26,360 nt of DNA. It comes from VBCK01 sp036270655 (GTDB lineage: Bacteria; Pseudomonadota; Gammaproteobacteria; Burkholderiales; Burkholderiaceae_F). The stretch covers positions 1 to 26,360 of the forward strand of contig DATBCD010000053.1 in assembly GCA_036270655.1 (NCBI GenBank), in the 5' to 3' direction. Positions 1 to 8,567 of the stretch are shown here, one piece after another; the first letter of the stretch is position 1, and every line of letters starts with the position of its first letter. The notes under the pieces are model-generated. The model was given only the letters and a program-made list of their open reading frames with translations, searched no databases and was not told the DNA's origin. The position numbers were made by a program, and so were the translations under genes.

Positions 1-110
1 TCTCTCCTGCAAGCGGGAGAGGGGAGGAACATCTCCCCTCTGGCGCGAGAGGAGGAAAACATCTCCCCTCTCCCACGCCAGTGGGAGAGGGGCGGGGGAG
101 AGGGTAGCCA
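1..110. repeat. G/C-rich repeat cluster at the left edge
   Basis: The first 110 bases hold repeated blocks of the type GCGGGAGAGGGGAGG and its complement CTCCCCTC. One clear hairpin has a 12-base arm at 65-76, a 4-base loop, and the perfectly complementary arm at 81-92. The same words form the arms of the large inverted repeat at 1665-1795, so this appears to be a dispersed repeat family. No coding region was seen before the pccB start. The element could be cut off by the window edge. Confidence 0.6.
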
Positions 111-125
111 TCGAAGGGAGTGACG

Positions 126-1658
<1,533 letters not shown>

Positions 1659-1664
1659 AAGCCA

Positions 1665-1795
1665 CCCTCTCCCCCTCCCCTCTCCCGCTGCGCGGGCGAG
1701 GGGCGACCCGTTGCCTGCCCTTTGACGCTGATGCATCGAACAAAGACGCCCGATCGCCCCTCGCCCGCGCAGCGGGAGAGGGGAGGGGGAGAGGG
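1665..1795. repeat. Perfect 42-bp inverted repeat between pccB and pccA
   Basis: The left arm at 1665-1706 and the right arm at 1754-1795 are exact reverse complements over 42 bases, with a 47-base loop. Each arm contains its own small hairpin (CCCGC, loop TGC, GCGGG). The arms share the GCGGGAGAGGGGAGGG words seen at 1-110. It fills nearly the whole gap between the stop of pccB and the start of pccA. In RNA it would fold into a very stable stem that could affect stability or relative expression of the two subunits. It resembles REP-type or miniature palindromic elements, but the family is not identified. Confidence 0.85.
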
Positions 1796-1802
1796 CAGCT
1801 AG

Positions 1803-3791
1803 ATGTTTAAAAAAATACTGATCGCCAACCGCGGTGAGATCGCCTGCCGCGTGATCCGCACCGCGCGCGACATGGGGATCCAGACCGTGGCCGTGTATTC
1901 GGAGGCCGACCGCAACGCGCGCCACGTGGAGCTGGCCGACGAAGCCGTGGCGATCGGCCCGGCCCCGTCCAAGCAGTCGTACCTGGACGCGGAGCGGATC
2001 CTGGCCGCCTGCAAGCAGACCGGCGCGCAGGCGGTGCACCCGGGCTACGGCTTCCTGTCGGAAAACGCGGCGTTCTGCGCGCGCCTGGAGTCCGAGGGGA
2101 TCGTCTTCATCGGGCCCAAGGCGGAATCGATCCGCGCGATGGGCGACAAGATCGCTTCCAAGCGTCTGGCGCAGGCCGCCGGGGTCAGCACGATTCCCGG
2201 CCACACCGACGTGGTCGAGGACGCCGAGCAGGCGCTGAAAATCGCGCGCGGCATCGGCTACCCCGTGATGATCAAGGCCAGCGCAGGCGGCGGCGGCAAG
2301 GGCCTGCGGGTCGCGTGGAACGACGCCGAGTGCCGCGAGGGCTTCACGTCGTGCCGCAACGAGGCCAGCAATGCGTTCGGCGACGACCGTGTGTTCATCG
2401 AGAAGTTCATCGTGGAGCCGCGCCACATCGAAATCCAGGTGCTGGGCGATGCCCACGGCCACCTGCTGTACCTGTGGGAGCGCGAGTGCTCGATCCAGCG
2501 CCGCCACCAGAAGGTGCTCGAGGAGGCCCCCTCCGCCTTCCTGGACGAGGCCACGCGCCGCGCGATGGGCGAACAGGCCTGCGCGCTGGCGCGCGCCGTC
2601 AGTTACCAGTCGGCCGGAACCGTCGAGTTCGTCGTCGACAAAGACAGGAAGTTCTATTTCCTCGAAATGAACACCCGCCTGCAGGTCGAGCACCCGGTGA
2701 CCGAGATGATCACCGGCCTGGACCTGGTCGAGTGGATGATCCGGATCGCCGCCGGCGAGCGGTTGACCTTGAAGCAGCCCGAACTGGTGTGCGATGGGTG
2801 GGCCATCGAATGCCGGATCAATGCCGAGGACCCGTCCCGCGGCTTTCTGCCGTCGACCGGGCGGCTGGTCCGCTTCCTGCCGCCGGCGGAGCGACCCGGC
2901 GAGGTGCGGGTCGATACCGGCGTATACGAGGGCGACGAGATCTCGATCTACTACGACTCGATGATCGCCAAGCTGATCGTGCATGGCTCGGACCGGGAGC
3001 AGGCGGTGGCGCGGATGCGCGACGCGCTGAACCGCTTCGTGGTGCGCGGCGTCTCGACCAACATCGGGTTTCAGGCTGCCTTGATGCGCAATACGCGCTT
3101 CCTGGAAGGCCGCCTGCACACCGGGCTGATCGCACAGGACTTCCCGAACGGCTTTCAGCCGTCGCATGCGGTGCCTCCGCGTCCACTGCTGGTGGCGGCC
3201 GTGGCCGCCTATGCGCGCTGGCGTTACGTGGACCGGGCCGGCAAGATCACGGGACAGTTGCGCGGGCACGGCCGCAAGGTCGGCTCCGAGTGGATCGTGC
3301 AGGTCGGAGCCGAAGCGGTCCGCCTGCACGTCGAACCGAACGATGGCGGTTGCGAGATCGTGCACCTGGGCGAGCGCCACACGCTGCGCACCGGCTGGCA
3401 GATCGGGCAGATCCTGTTCGAGGGCCACTTCGACCGGGAGCCGGTATGCCTGCAGTTCGAACGGGTCGGGCTGCGCTACCGGATCATCCACGACGGCGTG
3501 CAACTGGAGACAGCCGTGTTGTCACCCCGGGCCGCCGAGCTGCTGGCGCTGATGCCCGCCAAAGTGCTGCCCGACCTGTCCAAGTTCCTGCTGTCGCCGA
3601 TGCCGGGGCTGCTGGTGGAAGTCGCCGTGAAGCCGGGTCAGGAGGTCAAGGCCGGCGAACGGCTGGCGACGATCGAAGCGATGAAGATGGAGAACATCCT
3701 GCGTGCCGATCGCGACGCGGTAGTCGCGGAGCAGCTGGCCAGCGCCGGGGAAAGCGTCGCCGTCGATCAGCCGATTCTGAAGTTCAGATGA
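1803..3791 (+). CDS. pccA: Propionyl-CoA carboxylase alpha subunit (biotin carboxylase and biotin carrier)
   Basis: This 662-residue subunit carboxylates its own biotin using ATP and bicarbonate and delivers it to PccB. Residues 1 to about 450 are a biotin carboxylase: KKILIANRGEIACR at the N-terminus, the ATP-grasp glycine loop GGGGKG at 162-167, and FLEMNTRLQVEH at 286-297 with the catalytic Glu/Arg region. A middle linker domain of the PCC type follows. The last 75 residues are a biotinyl domain with EAMKMEN, whose biotinylated lysine is Lys628. The start ATG at 1803 has the right arm of the inverted repeat (AGGGGGAGAGGG) close upstream, so repeat sequence may serve as the ribosome-binding site. 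Overall length and order fit propionyl-CoA carboxylase better than acetyl-CoA carboxylase AccC, which lacks the fused carrier. Confidence 0.93.
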   Translation: MFKKILIANRGEIACRVIRTARDMGIQTVAVYSEADRNARHVELADEAVAIGPAPSKQSYLDAERILAACKQTGAQAVHPGYGFLSENAAFCARLESEGIVFIGPKAESIRAMGDKIASKRLAQAAGVSTIPGHTDVVEDAEQALKIARGIGYPVMIKASAGGGGKGLRVAWNDAECREGFTSCRNEASNAFGDDRVFIEKFIVEPRHIEIQVLGDAHGHLLYLWERECSIQRRHQKVLEEAPSAFLDEATRRAMGEQACALARAVSYQSAGTVEFVVDKDRKFYFLEMNTRLQVEHPVTEMITGLDLVEWMIRIAAGERLTLKQPELVCDGWAIECRINAEDPSRGFLPSTGRLVRFLPPAERPGEVRVDTGVYEGDEISIYYDSMIAKLIVHGSDREQAVARMRDALNRFVVRGVSTNIGFQAALMRNTRFLEGRLHTGLIAQDFPNGFQPSHAVPPRPLLVAAVAAYARWRYVDRAGKITGQLRGHGRKVGSEWIVQVGAEAVRLHVEPNDGGCEIVHLGERHTLRTGWQIGQILFEGHFDREPVCLQFERVGLRYRIIHDGVQLETAVLSPRAAELLALMPAKVLPDLSKFLLSPMPGLLVEVAVKPGQEVKAGERLATIEAMKMENILRADRDAVVAEQLASAGESVAVDQPILKFR

Positions 3792-3861
3792 AGCACGCGT
3801 CCGCCCGGACCGCCTGGCAGGCCCGGGGCGCTCGCTCGATTGCCCATCGGAGCCGATCCCG

Positions 3862-4074
3862 CTAGAAGCGGTGAACGGATGCGGCGGCGACCATCGCTTG
3901 AGGCTGGGCCGGTGGGACTTTGGCCACAGCCACGACCGGCGGCTTGTTCTGCAGCGCGATCTGATCCAGCTCGGACCTGGTCTCGAAGTAGCGCGCTACG
4001 GCAAAGATGGCCGGGATCGCGATCAAGGCGATGAACAGCTTGTCATCGTGGCGGGTGCGGCGGTCGTTGAACAC
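3862..4074 (-). CDS. Small single-span membrane protein, 70 residues (paralogue 1)
   Basis: I recognise no named family. The GTG start at 4074 is preceded by AGAGGAG with a 6-base gap, a good ribosome-binding site. The 70 residues consist of a short charged N-terminus with a DD pair at 10-11, one hydrophobic segment (LFIALIAIPAIFAVARY, about 13-29), and a Pro/Ala/Val-rich tail. A protein of identical length at 17818-18030 has the same DD, hydrophobic core and FAVARY motif, which supports both as real genes. It diverges from the FecR-domain gene at 4390, and its upstream region carries two TGAC-N4-GTC palindromes. A longer reading frame extends upstream to 4236 but has no comparable start signal. 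Topology is probably N-terminus inside with a periplasmic tail; function is unknown. Confidence 0.72.
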   Translation of the reverse strand: MFNDRRTRHDDKLFIALIAIPAIFAVARYFETRSELDQIALQNKPPVVAVAKVPPAQPQAMVAAASVHRF

Positions 4075-4158
4075 GGTCAGCTCCTCTTGGTTGGTTGTCG
4101 GTTCAAGCTCGATTGAGCGTGTGAACGCATCGTGTCCGACTCGAGGTCCGCCTTCTAT

Positions 4159-4209
4159 TGACCAAAGTCCGATCGCGGGGGCTGGCACCGGTGGAAATGA
4201 CAAAAGTCC
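4159..4209. promoter_or_regulatory. Pair of TGAC-N4-GTC palindromes in the divergent promoter region
   Basis: TGACCAAAGTCC at 4159-4170 and TGACAAAAGTCC at 4198-4209 are near copies of one another. Read on the minus strand they are GGACTTTGGTCA and GGACTTTTGTCA. The first differs by one base from the two copies before tagH (10337 and 10458), the second by two. They sit 85-135 bases upstream of the minus-strand small gene and about 180-230 bases upstream of the FecR gene. Geometry (five-base half sites, four-base spacer) resembles CRP/FNR-type operators. The binding protein is unknown. Confidence 0.5.
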
Positions 4210-4274
4210 TGACGCCAACGCTGAACCGGATCGCACCCGAAGCGCCCGATCGCGTTCTGCGTCGCAACATTTCG

Positions 4275-4303
4275 TTGACGCCCCGCACTACAGTCTTTAT
4301 TCT
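4275..4303 (+). promoter_or_regulatory. Candidate sigma-70-type promoter for the FecR gene block
   Basis: TTGACG at 4275-4280 matches five of six bases of the -35 consensus. It is followed after exactly 17 bases by TATTCT at 4298-4303, which matches four of six at -10. This would start transcription near 4310, leaving an 80-base leader before the GTG at 4390. The palindrome at 4198-4209 would lie around -105. The rest of the 315-base gap (4075-4389) shows no further gene. Confidence 0.45.
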
Positions 4304-4389
4304 TGGTAGTCAAAATGGATGGCTGGCGCGATGAACGCCGGGCGCATCAAGCAGCTTGTCGGTCGTGAACCCGTGGACGGGAGGGGTTC

Positions 4390-5436
4390 GTGTCTCGCTC
4401 GGCGATCTTTGCGACAGTGATCGCGACGCTGCTGGTCGGGCCATCGGCTGTGGCTGCCGAATCGGTCGGCGTGGTCACGATTCTCGAGGGCGATGCGACC
4501 GTGATCCGCGGACTGTCCGAATACACCCTGGCAGAAGGCGTGCGGGTCCTGAGCAACGACCTGGTCGAAACAGGCAAGGCGACATTCCTGCGGGTTGAAT
4601 TCAGCGACGGAGCGATCGTCGATCTGGGCCCGATCACCCGTGCACAACTGAACCGCCCTTCGCTGCGAAAGAACGACCGGCCGGCGTTCTATCTGCTGTC
4701 GGGCTGGCTGAAGGTCACCGCGGGCAAGCTGGGCGCGGGCGCCAAAGGGGCGATCGGCTCACCCCAGTTCGATGCAATCGGCCTGGACGGCGAGTCGGTC
4801 GAGCGGGCGGAGCACGGCTCCAGCGCGGTGTTCGCGGAAAACGGCCCGCTGCGCGTGGTGGACCGCCGCCGCAACGTGCCGGCGCCGATCGTGCTGAAGT
4901 CCGGAGACTTCCTGGGATTGCGCAACGACGAGGCACCCGCGGTCTCGGGACGTGCCGCGCACGAGTTCGTCGCAGCCATGCCACGGCAGTTCGAGGATTC
5001 ACTGCCGCCGCAAAGCGCGCGATTCCAGGGGCGCGACGTCCACCCCAAGGCGATCGGGGCGTTCACGTATGCCCAGGTCGAGGCCTGGCTCGACGCCGAG
5101 CTGGCAGTCCGGCGCCGATTCGTGCACGAATGGGCTGCCAAAGCCGAGGAGGATGCTTTCAGGCAACGGCTGGAGGCCAGACTGAGCAGGCATCCCGAAT
5201 GGGAGCCGGTTCTGTATCCGGAGCGCTTTGAACCCAAGCTCCCGACTCCCGCCACATCGGAGCCCCCGGCCCCGGTGGCTGGCGGGTCCATCCGCCCTAT
5301 TCCGTCTGTACCTACAACGACGCCCGATTCGGGCGCGCCGCATGGCGCTGCGTCCGATTCGGCAGCAGCGCCTGCTCCAGGTTCGACGCCTGAGGCGCCC
5401 GATCCAGGTGCATCCGGCGCCGCGCCTGGTCATTAA
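4390..5436 (+). CDS. Secreted FecR-domain protein
   Basis: The 348-residue product starts at a GTG directly after GGGAGGGG. Residues 1-23 form a signal peptide ending VAA. Residues about 25-120 read as a FecR-type beta domain: a start like GVVTILEGDATVIRG, the L-x-x-G-V-x-V-x-x-x-D-x-V-E-T segment (47-61), then FSDGAIVDLGP and a LLSGWLKV strand. A second beta-rich region runs to about 185, with a charged helical region at 225-265. The last 65 residues are Pro/Ala/Ser-rich and probably disordered. FecR domains in periplasmic proteins often sense or relay envelope signals. No sigma factor or TonB receptor lies next to it, so it is not a classical FecIR pair. It leads a co-directional run with a heme sensor and a kinase. 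Its role in this run is inferred. Confidence 0.8.
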   Translation: MSRSAIFATVIATLLVGPSAVAAESVGVVTILEGDATVIRGLSEYTLAEGVRVLSNDLVETGKATFLRVEFSDGAIVDLGPITRAQLNRPSLRKNDRPAFYLLSGWLKVTAGKLGAGAKGAIGSPQFDAIGLDGESVERAEHGSSAVFAENGPLRVVDRRRNVPAPIVLKSGDFLGLRNDEAPAVSGRAAHEFVAAMPRQFEDSLPPQSARFQGRDVHPKAIGAFTYAQVEAWLDAELAVRRRFVHEWAAKAEEDAFRQRLEARLSRHPEWEPVLYPERFEPKLPTPATSEPPAPVAGGSIRPIPSVPTTTPDSGAPHGAASDSAAAPAPGSTPEAPDPGASGAAPGH

Positions 5437-5461
5437 TGCGCTTCAATACGGTGAGAACAAC

Positions 5462-6331
5462 ATGAAGCTGCTGTTCAAGTTCAACCTGGTGTTCATCGTG
5501 CTGTTCGTCGCCGGCATCGCTGCCTGCGGCTACATCTCGGACAATTTGCTGCGGCGCAATGCGCGTGAGGAAATCGCCGAGAACGCGAGGCTGATGATGG
5601 CCAACGCGATCGCGGTGCGCCACTACACGATCGGCCAGATCAAGCCGCTGCTCGATACGCAGATGAAATACACCTTCCTGCCGCAATCGGTGCCGGCCTA
5701 CTCGGCCACCGAGGTCGTGAACGATCTGCGCAAGCAGTATCCGGAATACGCGTACAAAGAGGCCATGCTGAACCCCACCAACCCGCGGGACCGGGCGGTC
5801 GACTGGGAGGCGGACCTGATCAATCAGTTCCGAAACGGCGCCAGCGGTGAGATCTTCGGCGAACGCGACACGCCGGGCGGAAAGTCGCTGTTTCTGGCCA
5901 AGCCACTGAAGATCACCGACCCGGCCTGCCTTGTCTGCCACAGCACGGTGGAAATCGCTCCGCGCACGATGGTCGACAAATACGGGCCGAACAACGGCTT
6001 CGGCTGGAACCTGAACGAGGTCGTGGGAGCGCAGGTCGTTTCGGTGCCTACCGCGGTTCCGCTGGCCCGTGCGGACCGGGCCTTCAAGACGTTCATGATT
6101 TCGCTGGCCGGCGTGCTGGCGGGCATCGGCGTCATCCTGAACGTCGTTCTGTACTGGATCTTCATCCGCCCGGTCACCAGGATCTCCAAGCTGGCGGATC
6201 GGGTCAGCCTGGGCGAAGTCGACGCGGCCGATCTGAATGTGCGCAGCGGCGATGAGATCCAGACGCTGGCCGAGTCGCTGGCACGCATGCGCCGTAGCAT
6301 GAAGCAGGCGCTGCAGCTGCTCGGCACCTGA
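5462..6331 (+). CDS. Membrane sensor with c-type heme-binding DUF3365/Tll0287-like domain and HAMP
   Basis: The 289-residue protein has a membrane anchor at about 8-24, a periplasmic domain of about 185 residues, a second span at about 210-234, and a HAMP-like segment to residue 285. The periplasmic domain resembles the Tll0287/DUF3365 sensor family. It contains CLVCH at 156-160, the CXXCH motif for covalent heme c attachment, and family-typical words such as LNPTNPRDRA and FLAKPL. HAMP is the last domain. No methyl-accepting, kinase or cyclase output is fused, so the output partner must be separate. The kinase gene begins 28 bases later and is the obvious candidate. Redox, oxygen or nitric-oxide sensing is inference from the heme site. 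The start is the ATG at 5462, 25 bases after the FecR stop. Confidence 0.85.
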   Translation: MKLLFKFNLVFIVLFVAGIAACGYISDNLLRRNAREEIAENARLMMANAIAVRHYTIGQIKPLLDTQMKYTFLPQSVPAYSATEVVNDLRKQYPEYAYKEAMLNPTNPRDRAVDWEADLINQFRNGASGEIFGERDTPGGKSLFLAKPLKITDPACLVCHSTVEIAPRTMVDKYGPNNGFGWNLNEVVGAQVVSVPTAVPLARADRAFKTFMISLAGVLAGIGVILNVVLYWIFIRPVTRISKLADRVSLGEVDAADLNVRSGDEIQTLAESLARMRRSMKQALQLLGT

Positions 6332-6359
6332 GCCACGCGAGGAGACGCACATCGATCCT

Positions 6360-7877
6360 ATGGCCGACGTTCAAGGCCTTCGGCGGCCGCCCCAGAGCCT
6401 GGGAAAGTATCCGATCCTCGGCCAGCTCGGCAAGGGCGCGATGGGGGTCGTCTACAAATCGTTCGACCCGGTCATACGCCGCTCGATCGCGCTGAAGACC
6501 ATCCGCAAGGAGCTTCTGAGCGACGAGCAGGAGGCCGCCACCTTCGCGGCGCGATTCCGCAACGAAGCGCAGGCGGCCGGGCGCCTGCTGCACCCGGGAA
6601 TCGTCGCGGTGTACGAATACGGCGAAGACGCCCAGTTCGCCTTCATCGCGATGGAATACGTCGAGGGCAGCAGCCTGAGGCAGTACTTCGAGCGCAAGAT
6701 CCACTTCGAGGAGCGCGACCTGATCAGCATCATGGCGCAACTGCTCGATGCGTTGCACTACGCGCACGAGCAGGGCGTCTGGCACCGCGACATCAAGCCG
6801 GCCAATATCATCATCATGAAGAACGGCCGCCTCAAGGTGGCCGACTTCGGCATTGCGCGCGTCGAAAGCTCGACGCTGACCCAGATCGGCGCCGCGATGG
6901 GCACCCCCGGCTACATGGCGCCCGAACAGTATCGGGGCGAGGACGTCGACCACCGCGCCGACGTATACGCCGCCGGCGTGGTGCTCTATGAGCTGCTGAC
7001 GGGCGCCATGCCGTTTCCCGGTTCCAGGGAAGAAGTGATGTACAAGACCTGCCACGAGAGCGCGAAACCGCCTTCGGTCGTGGCCGGCAAGCCGGCGCTG
7101 GCCCGGTTCGACGCCGTCGCGCTGCGTGCTCTGGCCAAGCGGGCCCAGGAGCGCTATCCGTCGGCTGACCGATTCCGCTGCGAGCTGCTCGCAGCTTACG
7201 ACCGGCCGGTCAGCCCGACGGTGTCGGAAGAAACGTTGCTGCGCGACGCCGGGCGGTCGGCCGAGGCGGGCGAACCATCCTCGCCGCGCAGCGGTGGGCG
7301 CAAATTCCTCCAGGCTGGCACGCCGACCCCACCCCCTTTCGCTGCGGCCTCAGCGCCGCATAACTCGACCATGCCCACTCAAATGCTGATCGCGGCGGGC
7401 TGGAACGTCGACGAGCTTGCGGCCGTCGAGCGCAGCCTGGCGCATTTCCTGGGGCCGATCGCACGCGTGATGGTGCGGCGCGCCGCCCGTGACGCCAAGG
7501 ACTTCGCGTCCCTGGTCAAGACCCTGGCCGATCAACTGCCCTCGGCCGCGGAACGGGCCAAATTTATCAAGCAAAACGAACAGCTCTCGGCGACCGGCTC
7601 CGGCCCATCGCAAATTGCCGAGCCGGTGGACGACGACGCGACGATTATCCCGAGTGCCAATCGGCTTCGCCCGCTTGCCTCACCCGCGCTGGCCGTCGAG
7701 GAGCTCGCCCGGGCCGTCAAGCTGCTTGCGGTGCACATCGGGCCGATCGCGCAGGTCGTGGTCCGCCAGGCCGCGCAGCCCGGTGTGACCCGCGCCGCAT
7801 TCCTGACGGCGGTGGCCGATCGCCTGAACGACGCCGAGAAAGAGCGCTTCCTGCGCGACTTCGAGCGATCCAAATAG
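6360..7877 (+). CDS. Cytoplasmic Ser/Thr protein kinase with two C-terminal repeats (PpkA-like role)
   Basis: Residues 16-280 form a Hanks-type kinase with intact catalytic motifs: glycine loop LGKGAMG at 23-29, Lys46, Glu69, HRDIKPAN starting at His142, DFG at 162-164, and GTPGYMAPEQ at 181-190. A low-complexity linker follows. Two copies of a helical unit of about 55 residues come next (353-404 and 447-501), each with a GPIA motif. No transmembrane segment is visible, unlike classical T6SS PpkA, which is membrane-anchored. Between the repeats lies DDDATII (Thr428), a plausible phospho-threonine site of the kind FHA domains bind. With the PP2C phosphatase and FHA protein downstream it would complete a threonine-phosphorylation switch. 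GAGGAG lies about 15 bases before the ATG, which is rather far for a ribosome-binding site. Confidence 0.9.
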   Translation: MADVQGLRRPPQSLGKYPILGQLGKGAMGVVYKSFDPVIRRSIALKTIRKELLSDEQEAATFAARFRNEAQAAGRLLHPGIVAVYEYGEDAQFAFIAMEYVEGSSLRQYFERKIHFEERDLISIMAQLLDALHYAHEQGVWHRDIKPANIIIMKNGRLKVADFGIARVESSTLTQIGAAMGTPGYMAPEQYRGEDVDHRADVYAAGVVLYELLTGAMPFPGSREEVMYKTCHESAKPPSVVAGKPALARFDAVALRALAKRAQERYPSADRFRCELLAAYDRPVSPTVSEETLLRDAGRSAEAGEPSSPRSGGRKFLQAGTPTPPPFAAASAPHNSTMPTQMLIAAGWNVDELAAVERSLAHFLGPIARVMVRRAARDAKDFASLVKTLADQLPSAAERAKFIKQNEQLSATGSGPSQIAEPVDDDATIIPSANRLRPLASPALAVEELARAVKLLAVHIGPIAQVVVRQAAQPGVTRAAFLTAVADRLNDAEKERFLRDFERSK

Positions 7878-7934
7878 CCGCGGTATCCTGCTTGGGTGCA
7901 TCGCCTGGCTGATGACCAGGGAGGGTCCAAAACG

Positions 7935-8567
7935 ATGGAAGTTCCGGAAAAAAGGGTCCTGCTCGTGGAGGATCATGAGCTCATTCGCCTGGGCACGGGA
8001 CTGCTGCTGGAATCGCTGGGCGAAGTGCGTTGCGACATCAAACCGTGCCGCTCGCTCGACGAAGCTCGCACGGCCTGTCGCGACGACGGACCATTCGACC
8101 TGGTGCTGCTGGATCTGAACCTGATCGACTCCAAGGGGTTGCAAGGGCTGCGCACGCTGCGAGACGAGTTTCCGACCCAGGCGATCGCAGTTCTGACGGG
8201 CACCCAGGACGAGTTCGTGGTGCGACAGGCGCAATCGATGGGCGCCATCGGCTACCTTTTGAAATCGTGGACACCGGAACAGATCAAAGCCGCGCTGCTG
8301 TCGCTGCTGCGGCCCCCGGGCGGTCCGCCCAAAACGACCATTTCGGAGCGGTTCCCCAAACTGGCCGGCACGTCGCACTACGATCGGGTGGCAGAGCTCG
8401 GTCCGCGCCATCTGCAGATCCTCGAGCTGATCCTCGAGGGATGCAACAACCAGGAGATCAGCACCACCACGGGCCTGTCGCTCGGTACGGTGAAAAATTA
8501 CGTGTCGGCCATTTTGCTGGCCTTGGACGTCGAGAGCCGGGCCCATCTGATCAGCCTGTTCCATTGA
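7935..8567 (+). CDS. NarL/FixJ-type response regulator
   Basis: The 210-residue protein has a receiver domain (about 6-122) with the acidic pair Glu12-Asp13, phosphorylatable Asp60 in LVLLDLNL, Thr88 and Lys110. A LuxR-type helix-turn-helix follows at about 153-205, with LTPR-like GPRHLQILELI and the recognition helix region SLGTVKNYVS. The ATG at 7935 is preceded by AGGGAGGG with a 9-base gap. It follows the kinase by 57 bases, and its stop overlaps the start of the hybrid kinase (TTGA), so the two are translationally coupled and are likely partners. Its DNA target is unknown. The palindromes before tagH and before the FecR gene are candidates. Confidence 0.92.
   Translation: MEVPEKRVLLVEDHELIRLGTGLLLESLGEVRCDIKPCRSLDEARTACRDDGPFDLVLLDLNLIDSKGLQGLRTLRDEFPTQAIAVLTGTQDEFVVRQAQSMGAIGYLLKSWTPEQIKAALLSLLRPPGGPPKTTISERFPKLAGTSHYDRVAELGPRHLQILELILEGCNNQEISTTTGLSLGTVKNYVSAILLALDVESRAHLISLFH

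Noticed and set aside
5312..6352. Long minus-strand frame opposite the heme-sensor gene
   Set aside because: Composition rich in Arg, His, Gln and Val mirrors the opposite gene. No family resemblance or start signal was seen.
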